DNA from: Rhynchosporium graminicola | Taxonomy: Eukaryota > Ascomycota > Leotiomycetes > Helotiales > Ploettnerulaceae | NCBI GenBank assembly: GCA_900074885.1 | Contig: FJUW01000004.1 | Location: 2,702,578-2,766,577 of the forward strand | Reading direction: 5' to 3' | Length of the DNA stretch: 64,000 nucleotides | Shown: positions 33,729 to 45,500 of the stretch, in pieces | Layout of the letters: every line of letters begins with the position of its first letter | How positions within the stretch are numbered: position 1 is the stretch's first letter | Made by a program: the position numbers and the translations under genes | The notes under the pieces: model-generated | What the model was told of the DNA's origin: nothing | The model's database searches: none | What the model saw: only the letters and a program-made list of their open reading frames with translations

Positions 33729-36183
33729 ATGAGCCCTATAGATCCGTTTGCAGATGTTGATCCCCGGATCTTTTGTTCTCGATGCCAGCGAGCAATTTCA
33801 GGCACTCTCTCTGAATGAGAAACTATACGCTCATCGCATGAGCCGGCGTCTGTGTCTCTGAGTTTGATGAGCTCGATGTCGAATGCAAGATGGTGCCGCC
33901 CACTACAGAGCCCGTTTTCTTTTCAGTCAAGTGTCACCAGAATCCGAGACAATTTTCGACTTGGTTGGGGAAATTGCTTAAAGTTGTGACCAAGACTGGG
34001 GAATCACCCTCGTGCAAAATGGGCGTGCGCCATGATCTGATCGAGAGGTATCTTGAATATGCAGCCGCAGTTCTAGATAGTTTATGAAATTATCGTATAA
34101 GCTGAACATCGAGTCCCCTATACAAACTCCTTTGATCTGAAACAGGGTTATGGAGATCGAAAGATCCCGCGCAGAGTTAAGAGGCTTCTTCGTGTTACTA
34201 CTAGCTACAAATTTGTTTTTTACTACTTAGGATCCTATCTTCTCCTGTAAACCCGAAGCTAATAGATATCTAGACGTAGGAGAACTGAGTAATCACTATA
34301 TTAGCGCTACTAATATGTCGAAGGAAGATATTGGAAAGGTATCCGAATTCCCATCAGGTCAAGGACTCGAGCTTCAAAATACCAGGCTTCGCAAAAACAA
34401 ATCATCTCCCGACTCATTCGACTTTCTTGTCGCATCGATCGACAATTTGTCGGCAGTGAACGAGACTGTGTACCATATCCCCGAATCAGGAACCAAAGTC
34501 AGGTTGATATAGGGAGATCACGCGAAAATATTGTCCAAAGTCTGCACATCCCTCAGCTCGGCACTGGAGCACGTAAGAAATGATCAAGAGACTCAATATC
34601 TCCAAATGTTATCAGAGTATTTTCGTACAGGTAGCTTCCAAAGCCAAAAGGAAGGGTCTTTCGCTTGGGTTAATGACGCTAGTCAACCTGTTGAGACTGT
34701 CATGGGTTTTATGGAGCCATATCGGGATCCAAGTTCCATTCGAAGAGAGTGGATGGATCTCGTTGCAATCAAGATCAGAGAACAAAGCCAAGTCTTCAAT
34801 GTGCTAGCTAGCGAAGTTGAAAAGTTCATCCGTGAGTTGCCATGGGTCCAGCCTGACGTTCGGGAAAATTGGGAAGTTTGGACCCTTCGAGAACGACCAT
34901 TTTTTCCAACTAGACTTCGTCAGTTTGGATAGTAAGTCAAACCTCGAACCCGTTTCCTCTGAACCAGCCGAAATCACCGACCGGTCAAGTCCTATCGTTC
35001 TGTGTCTGAAATTGCTGGACTGGCATCACTGGTCCGAATGTAAGCAGCTTTAGTCCCATGCTTTGGGCCATAGCTGACATTCCATGGGAAGTTCCCCGAT
35101 GTACGTACTGTTCACGGGCGCAAGAACATATATTTCTGCAACCGCGCTGCCGCTGTCAATCTGTCCAATGAAATCCCTTTTCTTTTACCATCGGACCTCG
35201 AGGAATGCCGCAAGTTGCGAGGGCTCGGATTCACTACTATTGTAGCAATTCACGAGCTCATCGGTTAAGGCTAGAGGGAAGACACTTGAAGAATTCTCCC
35301 CCGGAGTATTCAAATTTGATCACGAGAATTTGCCTGTGAGTCCTTTGACACACGAAAAGATCAAATCATGGTACAAGCCTGGCGAAACTCCGGAGTCTAT
35401 CCTAAGAGATATCTACACCGCTTTAAATGAGTGCCTTGCTGAATCAATTGCATTGTATTTGAGACCCAATGAAACTTTGCAGACCTTTATGGGGGTCGAT
35501 TCGAGAACAAGTCATATAACATGGATTGTTGCGGAAAATCTTCAGACGCATTCATGATCTAATCCACCTGAATAGTTATATACTTTGCATGGTTGCAGAT
35601 GATACATATGGGCTTAAAGGGATAACCGTCCTATAATGCAGCTTCGAAGCTGAAAACCAGTAGATCCTAGTTCTTATGGAGTTCTGGAACACTGACTTAC
35701 ATGACAGGAATGGGGCCAGTCTCATGATGGAGTGCATTTCCCACCCTTGTCTTCTGTCTCCGGAACTAAATTCGATAGGCGAGATTCGGCATAGTCAAGT
35801 ATCTATTCGATACAGCTAGAGATCTACTAGATATCTTGATCTCACAGAGTAGTTCATCTGGAGTTGTCGAGCTTGAGATTCTCTTGAATAGAGATCTAAT
35901 CTCATCCGTTAGTCGACTTGCCTTACAGGATCTGATTTTACACCTTCAGATTTACAGGTGTACCGCCGATATTGAAGCAGGAAAAGATTACGTAGAAAGC
36001 GCCACCGTGGTTGACGGGATTTACCTGATGTGGAGAGATGCTGTACTCGCGAAGCGCCAGATGAGACCTTTATTCGTGCAGGCGAACACGATCTCTAGCG
36101 ACAAGGGCAGCAATGTTACACATCATACATATGCGAAGACGAAAGAGGGCTTGATACAGAGCTGGGTGGATCGGGATATCTAG
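33729..36183 (+). pseudogene. Dipeptidyl peptidase III (M49) relic with destroyed zinc motif
   Basis: Fragments in the order of DPP III over 2.4 kb: FQALSLNEKLYAHRMSR (33,800), QVSPESETIFDLV (33,930), RYLEYAAAVLDSL (34,050), GYGDRKIPRRVKRLL (34,155), NTRLRKNKS (34,380), VETVMGFMEPYRDPSSIRRE with ELPW (34,690-34,845), VAIHELIG then a stop (35,245-35,268), SPLTHEKIKSWYKPGETPES and LNECLAESIALYL (35,340-35,460), and the C-terminus IYRCTADIEAGKDYVESATV to GLIQSWVDRDI (35,955-36,180). The family's zinc site reads HELLGH; here HELIG is followed by TAA (35,266-35,268) where the second His belongs, and the frame then shifts. The glutamate motif NECLAES survives. DPP III releases dipeptides from peptide N-termini in the cytosol; this copy is dead at its metal site. 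Confidence 0.85.
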
Positions 36184-36665
36184 TTCACTTCCTTCGTCAC
36201 TACCTGTAATGCAATTTACAGTCAACGTCTTACTCTCTCTTCGATACATCAACGTCTCATGTCTGACGAACCCTTCTTCTTTCTGCGGTGATTTGATAAT
36301 CAAAATATGGTCATAGATCGCGTACTAAAATGTCAGATTCTATTTAATTATTTATATTAGTTTGTATCAAGAGGTAATATAGGGTAAGAAATATAAAACT
36401 GTCCTCTGCATACTTTATTAGCAAGCAGTATTAATATAGGATTCTCTTGCATTATTATTTGATTAAGCTTTAAATATACTATATCTATAAGATTAAGTCT
36501 TAGCTAATTAACATATATATAATTAGTTCAGGATATGATTTAAGGTAATACTGACTTAGGAAATACCTGAGGTACACTTGACCGCGACGAGTCACTAATA
36601 AGAGAGGAGACAGAGACTGGAAAAGGAGATTTTATCAACAAAAAATTGAAAGGCTGGCCGGTGTA

Positions 36666-36938
36666 TTTTCTGAGGCTGACAGAATAGCAGGAGGATAAAA
36701 GCTAGAGGATAATTTTATGAGACTCGAAGGTAGAAAGAGAGTAGAGATTAGTTAATAGATTAGTTAGTAATAATTTAGGAAAAGGAGAGAGAAGGGATAT
36801 CCTTTATAATTATAGAATCTCGACTTTTGAATTACCTTAGACAATTCGTATAAAGCTTAGAGGGGGGAATCAGTTCAGCGACCTCTATATACCCAAGTAG
36901 AAGTTATACAGGTATCATGTTTAAGAAGTTGTACAAGA
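36666..36938 (+). repeat. Inverted repeat pair, left arm
   Basis: Reads TTTTCTGAGGCTGA ... GAAGGTAGAAAGAGAGTAGA ... AGAATCTCGACTTT ... TTAAGAAGTTGTACAAGA. The same words occur in the same order on the opposite strand at 37,453-37,728. This arm is the more AT-rich, with many C-to-T and G-to-A differences. Confidence 0.75.
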
Positions 36939-37452
36939 AAGACCTAGACGAGCGCTCTGTAGATTACACGTTCGTATGCTACGTTCTAGATTTAAAAGGG
37001 CACCTGAAGTGAGTATGACAAATGACAAGAAGCACGCGAAGCATCGGGTGTTTGAAACCATCATTTGCAAAGCTTTGTGGAGCTGTACTTTATGTTGAAA
37101 ATTGGTCTTCACCCTTAGTGAATATCACGCGAGGATATCATGATTCAGACTAACTAAAGCCAGGATGAAAGAATAGATACGCAATTGAAACATATGGGCT
37201 CATATGCGCATGTGGGGAAAATGAGTGATATATGCTTGACTGAATACGTTTGAATTCAATAAGAGGACTCCAGAAACTTGAATGCCTGAGTCTGATTTGA
37301 ATATATACATGTATTTGGTATATTACGGATAGATAGATCGTCCTGGATCTAGGATTCCATCTCAGTACGCATAACCTATTTTTAATTTTTAAGCATCTTC
37401 CTAACACTTAGTGATCAGTTATCTGTAATATAATAGCTTTATTACTAAGGAG

Positions 37453-37728
37453 TCTTGTACAACTTCTTAAGTCTAAAACAAAATACCTGCATGACTTCTA
37501 CCTGGCTTTATAGAGCCGCTGAACCAATCTCTCCCCTGAGCTTCAAACGAGTTGTCTAGTACAATTCGAAAGTCGAGATTCTTCAATCACGAGGGATTTA
37601 CCTTCTCCTCCTTTTACTAATTATCACCAGCTATCTATCAATCAGGCTCTACTCTCTTTCTACCTTCGATTCTCATAAAACTATCCTCCAGCTTCCATTC
37701 TCCTGCCATTCCATCAGCCTCAGAAAAC
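37453..37728 (-). repeat. Inverted repeat pair, right arm
   Basis: Reverse-complement copy of 36,666-36,938, about 515 bp away. Shared words run the whole ~275 bp. It is the less mutated of the two. No open frame explains it; the source element is unknown. Confidence 0.75.
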
Positions 37729-39345
37729 CAACAGTCACTTGCGATAGCCTACATAAGCACATATCCCCAATAGAGACCATATAGTTTTAGGGGGAGCTAT
37801 ACGTATGTTATTAGTAGTTTCAAGTAAAGCAGGTAAAGTACAAAAGCCGCCTGGCTAGCTCAAGAAGTTACTATTCAGCGGCTCACATCCTGAGGTTATA
37901 GATCTAAGTGAGATCTAGACATAACTTCAAGGACTTTGAATCAAGGACGCTGAAGGATACTAATAAGAAAGTAAGGTAAGGCTTGCTATTATACTTAAAC
38001 TCGACTTATCCTGTGAAGTGAGTCTCGAGGATGTATAGTATTTCGTGACTACTAAACAATAAGCAGGATGAAACACTGGAGTATTTTCATGATTGATACT
38101 TGCAGACAGATTTCCAAGCAGAAGTCGGTGAAGATTATCTCGCCCCGAATTGCTACCGAAGTGCATTCGGATTTTGATATCTTTCGCTCTAAGTTACCGG
38201 TTAACCCTAAGCTTTAGGAGGTTAGTTTAGCTATATAATATATGGGATACATCTGTACAGCTCGTAAATGCTAAATCTATCATACTCAGAAATGAGACTT
38301 ATGAGAACGCCTACAATCAAGTGAGCAGACCTTCCCTCCTTATCTGTCTCATCTTGAGAAGACAATAAAAAAATCTTCTTCGATATCAATAAATCACAAT
38401 CCATCCCAGATGTCAAGCGGGCTCTCAACCCATTCGCTATCTCCATCAAAGGGATCGCTGCAGATATGAAAGAAGGATGCGTATTAAGTCTAGTCCCGTT
38501 CCCACAAGGACCGTGGAGGTAGTTCGAAAAGGATTTCTGTGCTCAGAGGCCGGGAAAGGTGGATTTTTATTGTATTTCATTGGTTGTGATTTGGATAAAG
38601 CTGTACAAGAAGCCCAATGCAACAAAGACTTTGATGTTCAAAGGAAAAAGTAGGTATACTGTCTACCTAATGCTAACAACCCTTGACGCGCCCAAGGAAG
38701 TATGCTCGATTGGATGAAATTGAGGGGGTAGCGGAATACAAAGTATCGGAAGATGGAGGAAAGGAGTTTGAGTTGACATCCTTGTGACTTCATCTTTATA
38801 GAGCTGTAGTTTAAGGAAGGTATCGCGGCATTAGAAGGGATGTCTGACAATTAATGTTGAGTAGCTATATTGGTGATACATAGCAAAAGATGTTATAACT
38901 TATCCAAAAGATTCTGTAAATTGCTAAACTCTAACATGGCATTTCTCATACACCTTGAGCCTCAACATCGAGTCAGGCAGACGGATATATCCAGTCACTC
39001 CCTCCGAGAGCGAAATATTGCAGCGACAGAAAGGAAAGGAAGGAACAAACACAGCGTGCGCAAGTGAACTAGGATTGTCTTCATATCACCTAAAACAGGG
39101 AAGATATCTAAAGATTGCAAGACATCGTAAAGCTACTTTGAACTAAGCCCTGTGATATATCCATATTTTAATAAGTGGGCCACTTCTCTTGCTTGCCCGG
39201 GACGAACCTCAGTTATAGATTACTGCTAATTAATATACAAACGAGTTCAAGTCACATCCCGCTGGACATATGCGCGCGATATTTCCTCTCATGACCTCGT
39301 TTCACAATGGAACATACGACTTAACATTATACAAATCTTACAACA

Positions 39346-41553
39346 TCACCTCCCTTTCTTCCCCTTTCCCTTTCCCTTTACCCTGGGACTGCCTTCATCA
39401 GAACTAACCACCGTTCCCACCGCCGCATCCCCTTTACTAACCGCGCTGATCGCCTTGCCAACACCAATGCTAATCCCTCTTCTGCCCGAACCATTCCCAC
39501 TCCCCGCGAAACTGATATTACTGCCTATACTATTACTTCTTTTCGCTCTGAATTTGCCAACCGGACTATTGTCCCCGGTATGGATTTCTTTCTCGGACGC
39601 GTTACCGTCGAGGGTAGTGTTGTCTACGCTGATGGTTTTGATATGGCGGTCCGAATTGTAAGAGGGTGAGGTGCAACTTTCAGATGAGTCGTCGTAAGAG
39701 GTGTTTAGGCGGGCGCGTTTGCGCATGTTGGGCGAAGGAAGTAAAGGCTCTACTCCGTTTCTTGTTCCATTATTATGCCCATTACTCGTTTGTAGAGATA
39801 TTAAAGCGTCGGATTCGGTGCTGGGATCGGTTCCAGCAACATCGGCATAGGTCGAAGGACTATTTTCTCCACTACTATTTCCGGACAAGTAGTTCCTCGG
39901 TAAAGCCAACATCTTCGTCGCCGCAATAGAAGCATGTCTTGCACTTCTATACCTCTCAAACTCCTCTTTCGAATGCTCAGCACCGCAAAAGCTATCCAAG
40001 GCATCAAACACATGTGGAAAAACCAGAGTATCGACTCCTCTAGCCCATAGGAAATCGAGATGTTCATAATGCGGGACCTCGATAGCGATGGTATGGGAAG
40101 GGAGTTCTCGCTTCATAATGTTGATGTCCACTAGTGAGTCACTGCCACCATAGAGAAGCACGATGGGCGTTTTGATGTTTCGCGTAGGGAATTTGGCAAC
40201 TTTGGTGTATTTGGAAAAGGTGCTCAGGGAGACTACTGGTTGCACGTCGTCGTCGTACATTTGGAAGGATTTGGTACGGATTATTTGGAACCAGTGAACC
40301 ACACTCTTGGTGCTGGTGAACGAGTACAGGTGAGGGTAGGCAGCGAGCTTTTGGCTGGTGGAGATATTTCGTGCGTGCCAGCCGAAGAGAAATGAGAGGC
40401 CCATGTCAATGAGACGGACGAAGATTGGGGGGTAGAGGATGGATTGCCACATTGTTGCTGAGCTTAGAATGGAGCGGCGACCGAAGAGGAGGAAAAGAAC
40501 TTGGGGCGAGGCTTTGACTAGAGCGTTGACGATACTGTTTGAGAGTCCTGCTGGTGACATAGCCGGTGCTAGTGCAATGAAGACATTGACCTGATCGTTC
40601 AATCTAGGATGGATTGCCAGGGTTGCAAAGGCTTGTGCTGTGCCTTGAGAGAATCCAATATATGACAATGAAGGAGCTGAAGTGGTTTCGAGGATATATG
40701 CAATGCTATCCGGGATATCGTGGAATGCAAATTCGTCCATTGAGAAGTCCCAGAAAGGAATATCGGTTGGAGAGTGATGAACGGACTTCTTCGAGTATTT
40801 ATTTCCTCGGTTGTTCCCCAGCTATTCGTGTCAGCAATGATTTCTACGACACCCTGCACTGCTTACCCAAACATCATATCCCTTCTCCACCAATTTGAAA
40901 GGCAAACATCTTTCTTCATCCGTCAAGCACACCCACACCTCGCTATTCATGAGCAAGCCATGGTGCATGTACACCACACCCTTTCGTACACTGTTCTTCC
41001 CATGATTGACCTTCTCATCTTCTTCCCCCTTTCGATATGCCAACCGATGTAGTCCTAGTAGATAGCCGTCCCCAGTCTGTACGATATGCTCTTCGGCGGT
41101 ATATCCGAAGGCGGCGCAAAGATCAACAAAGTCGGACGCATTTCGAAGTTTCGTCGAGATATCTACTACAATCAGTACTTCTGCCAGCCCTAGCCAGTAT
41201 TTCCAACTCACCACTTTGCTTCGACTGAGACTTCTTCGCGGCCGGGGATATGAATCGATTGAACAATCGTCTCGAGACTCGATATAACAGCTTGATGATC
41301 GTAGAAGCTATGGATGGGGTATCAGTAAGGCTCCTAGGGAAAAACAGGGCATTACTAACGCAAGGCAAGCGTCAGGATCCGTATTACAGCTTCTAATCCC
41401 ACCAGAATGAAAGATCCCACCAGGGCGATATATTCGGCACTGTCCATGATTGTTAGCATTGTCCCACAACCATTGTGCGACATTTAGAAAGGGCAGACAT
41501 GAGGATTCGTGTACGCACATATTCAGACGACCAAGGAAAGGTATAGGTGCCAT
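39346..41553 (-). CDS. Steryl-ester hydrolase / acid lipase (Tgl1/Yeh type, alpha/beta hydrolase), five exons
   Basis: Exons, minus strand: 41519-41553, 41360-41439, 41212-41307, 40867-41165 and 39346-40821; introns 45-79 bp, all GT-AG and phase-consistent; 661 residues. MAPIPFLGRLNI is followed by a single membrane anchor (EYIALVGSFILVGLEAVIRI). The lipase-associated N-region is FVDLCAAFGYTAEEHIVQTG with DGYLLGLHRL, then MHHGLLMNSEVWV and YDVWLGNNRGNKYS. The nucleophile is Ser228 in SYIGFSQGTAQAF, the acid lies in YGGSDSLVD and the base in VPHYEHLDFLW. This matches fungal membrane-anchored lipases that hydrolyse sterol esters at lipid droplets or the plasma membrane. The last ~200 residues are disordered, Ser/Asn-rich, ending in a basic KGKGKGKKGR tail. 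Intact although it sits next to a dead retroelement. Confidence 0.92.
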
Positions 41554-42120
41554 GATGTCGAATTTAATGCATAGAAAGATAATTGCGGCGTGCACAAGTA
41601 CCTGATGTAGGCAGCCGGTTGATCGATCGTGTGCAGGCGCAGAGTTGGCAGGTGCGATGGGTCGCGATGAGGAGTCTCCGTGGCAGTTGTGATGCCTTTC
41701 TCGTATATCCTGCTATAATCGAATAGCCGGATCTTTCGAATCTAGTGCCATTGTAGATGTTGAGATCTTCAAAGGCGCAATTGTTGGCAATATCTGTTGG
41801 ATGGCAGCTCATTGGTGATATCACATGTGAATCCATCCATCCACCTTTAGTGGGAGCTTAGCTTAGCTTAGCGCGCTAGTCTGAATACAGCTGTATGTTT
41901 ACCTCGATCAAGTCATAGATTAACTATACAGAATAAACTCACTATTTTCGACGAACCTCAAAAAAATTCATTAGTGTATCTAGGTACTATAAGGACAATG
42001 TATTGATTAAGTGAAGTAAAGTTAACTTAACTCAGCTCAGAGCTACTCGGAGTACTTGAGTACTTTTTACTACGCCAGAAATGTTTTCTCAGTACTGCGA
42101 ATTCAATCGGGGTCCTCGAA

Positions 42121-42236
42121 GAGGCGTGAACTCGTCCTGAGATATAAAGTCAGAACTCGACCATATGGCTTCCAAGTAATACTTTAATCGACGTTCAAGC
42201 GAACCGGACTCAATATCACGAAGATACTGTAGGACT
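42121..42236 (+). repeat. Outer direct repeat, left copy
   Basis: Reads GTCCTGAGATATAAAGTC ... TATGGCTTCCAAGTAAT ... CTCAATATCACGAAGATA. A matching, more AT-rich version lies at 48,071-48,190 on the other side of the copia element. Confidence 0.6.
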
Positions 42237-42412
42237 TTATCAGATCAGTTTTTAAAACGCATAGAAAGACTTCATGATATTAAGAAGTAATACTACGCCA
42301 CGGGATTACTCGACTACACAACCTCGTGGCTTCTAGAACTTCGGATTTTCCCGGATTGCGATCTCTACTCGTATGGAAAGAGGGAATACACCCGATCCCA
42401 GGATCTACTATA

Positions 42413-42417
42413 TTAAG
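42413..42417 (+). repeat. Target-site duplication TTAAG, left
   Basis: TTAAG abuts the left LTR and is repeated at 47,986-47,990 beside the right LTR, the 5-bp duplication made on LTR-element integration. Confidence 0.85.
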
Positions 42418-42595
42418 TATCGCAAGGTTACGTTGATCTTCAGAGTAAGGCATAGAGTAGTTGAATGATATTGGTTGTATTACAGTACTAATTACTATGG
42501 AGAGTCGACAGAAGATATTATCTAGGAATATCCGCACGGACTATGCACGTGACTATAGTCACCTGATCTATACTAAGACCTATATCCTCGCAATA
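42418..42595 (-). repeat. Copia LTR, left (3' LTR of the minus-oriented element)
   Basis: 178 bp, aligned without gaps to 47,808-47,985 with 11 differences by my count, all transitions. On the element's strand the ends were TG...CA; the TA seen at the outer left edge is explained by a CA-to-TA change. Confidence 0.9.
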
Positions 42596-45500
42596 TACCC
42601 CTCTATAGAGATACTATAAAGTCGGTAACTTCTATAGGTATAAGTAATCTAATTTCCTATAATTAGTCGATTATACTATCGTATACATACGTATAGTAAT
42701 ACCCCTAGAGACTAGAACTATACCTCGATATCACGTGAACTAGATAAACCCTAGGTTCTGTAATTCCTTTAAGATAGTCTACTTTCCCGATTAATATCTA
42801 TACCCCTTATTCTAAGTGTAAAACAGTTATATTTAGTATTACTATAAAGGCCTTAAGGTCTTATAGGCTAAGTAGTTTAGTGAAACTATCTGCCGCGTTC
42901 TCTTTTAAGGGTATATACTAAAGGTCTAAATAACCTCTAGCGACCTCCTAGCGAAGGTAGTAGAATTTAATATCGATATGCTTAGTACGTTAGTATAATT
43001 CAGGGTTCTCCGATAGAGATAAAGCTCTCTGATTATCGTACTATATCTTTATACTCCTAGAGTCTGGCTTATTATAGCTTAGCTCCTTTAGTACTTAGCG
43101 TATCTATAATACTTCTCTAGTAAAGGCGTATATAGCTATATACTCTGCTTCTATAGAGGTAAGAGCTATAGTAGTCTATCGCTTTAAAATAGCTGAGAAA
43201 ATACCTCCTATAAGGAAGAAATATACTCCGGTGTATAATACTCTGTCGATTCGGTTACTAGCTTAATTAGAGTCGTAGAAACCTCTTAATTTCATCTTCT
43301 CTCTATCGGTAACGTCTCTTCTGTAAGTCGTAGCATAGTACTTCGTACCTTATAAGTACGTAAGTACTCTCTTAGCGCTCATAAGGTGTTGAGATGATAG
43401 ATTTATTAGAAATTATAATAGTATGAAGTAGTAGTATAATATATCCTAGCGAGTATGAGCTAGATACTATAAACTACTATAAAGCTATTAATATAGCTTG
43501 ATTTCTTATAGAGTAGCTATTCCCTTGAATTTAATTATGGAAACCTCTGAACTAGTAGTAAAGAGTGTATTAGCGCTCTTATAGTTAGTTATTCTAAATC
43601 GATCTAATATCTTATCGATATACGTATCTTAGTAAAGAGAAATTGTCTTCTTCTCTCTATTACGTATAATTCTGACGCTAAGGAAGTATTTAGCTAGTCT
43701 AGCTAATAGAATATCGAATATAGTAAGAATCTTCTTCTTAAGCTCTTTAAGAGCTATTCTAGCTTTTAAGATAACTAGAAAATCGTCGACGTAGGTAATA
43801 ATAATTATTCTGATTTCTCAGTTAATATATACGTAATTATTAGTTTATAAAGGTATAAAGTCGATAATACTGAACTCCTTACGTAAGGTCTCTTACTAGA
43901 GACGTGGAGACTACTTCAGACCGTATAGAGCTTTTAGTAAGAGTATATATTTATTATCTATGAGTCTACGCCTAAATTATTTATAAAATAGCAGTAATTT
44001 AACGTATATCTAAGTATCGGCTTTACTATGTAAGAATACTATTACTATATTAAACTATTCGACTTCTAAGTCGTACTCCGCTATAACTGCTAAGCCTATC
44101 TTCTAAGTAGAAGATTTATAGACTCCGGTATACGTCTGATCGTAATCGTGACTAAAACATTACGTATAACCTTAGACTATAAATCTGACCTTATATTTAT
44201 CGATTTTACTATCTATATCTCTCTTAGTCTTGAAAACTAGATAAGAACCTAGTACTCTGTACCCTTTTAGTATATTAGAGCGACTTATAGTCTTCTAAGT
44301 CGACTTCTTTTTAAGAGATTAGTATTCCTTAATAATCGCCTTCTTCTATTCTAGCTAATTAGCTCTTTTTATAGCTTAATCTAAAGTAGTCGGATTATCT
44401 AAGAATAGAGACTTTTCTTAAGCCGTATAAAAGGCGAGTCGATACTAACTAGTACTCTCTAGTACTTCTTCTAATAGAGAGATAGTATAAGAGTAGCTAT
44501 TATTTAGTTCCGAGGTTACCTTAGGCGTCGAAATTAGAGTCGGATTATTATAGCTAGAGCGTATAGCTCTAGGGACGTACTCCGGTATATAGTTCTTAGA
44601 TCTAGGAGGCTTACTACGCTTCTTTTATATAGTAATTTACTCCGGAATATCGACCTCTAGTGCTAGAACTTCGTCCTTAACTATAGACTCGGTATCTTCT
44701 GTACTATCGATTTCGACTTCGGAATCCTCGTCTTAGCTTATAATACTTATATTAGGAGTAGTAGCGCTAGTAACCTCGACGTCTTGATTTTAACTTAAAG
44801 TATCGATAGAATTATTACTCTTAGTTTAAGCTACTATTATAGCGTCTTCTTCGTGAGGTTCTATAATTAAACTGTTTTTATTAAATCGTAGATAAGAGGT
44901 ACGAACTACTTTTCTATTAACTAGGTATCTATAGATATTATAACTTTTAAATCCTACTAGAATACCCTTTTTAGCTCTAGGAGCTACCTTATAGCTCTAG
45001 ACTCTCTTCTCCTTATTAATTAGTATAAAGATAAGATATCCTAATATACGGAGATACTTAATAGAGGGAGTATAGTTCACCCCTAGTTTAATATCGTCCT
45101 AGAAGCACTTAAAAGGAGTCTTCTCTTCTACTCTAGAAGTAGAAGTAAGGTTAGCGATATATATATAGGCGAGTAGAATTTCCGGTTATATATAGTTAGG
45201 TATATTCTAGTCTACTATAATTATACGTACTTTCTCGATAATCATACGTATAGAGCGTTTAGCTCTTCTATCTTACTTTAGAGTATACGGAGTAGACTCC
45301 TCTAGTAGTATTCTAAGGTAGTTAGTAAGCTCTTTTATCTGAGAAGGAGAGTACTCCTTACTCCTATTATATCTCTATACCTTAATTTTATAGTAATACT
45401 ATATTTCGGCTAACTTAATTAGCTTTTGATTAGCTAAGTATATATCTGACTTCTTAGTATAAGTAAAAGTTTACTTTCTAGTCGAATAGGCGTATAAGAA

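Larger units (their letters stand above)
36184..39345. other. AT-rich decayed region without genes
   Basis: No coding region supported. It is TA-rich with RIP-like character around 36,340-36,900 and 37,400-38,250. It contains the inverted repeat pair described separately. Short open frames here show no family motif. Confidence 0.5.
41554..42417. other. Promoter of the lipase plus decayed flank of the retroelement
   Basis: The first part is upstream DNA of the lipase with a short GCTTA repeat near 41,860. From about 42,000 the base composition turns AT-rich. 42,121-42,236 is the left copy of a diverged direct repeat. No gene supported. Confidence 0.5.
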
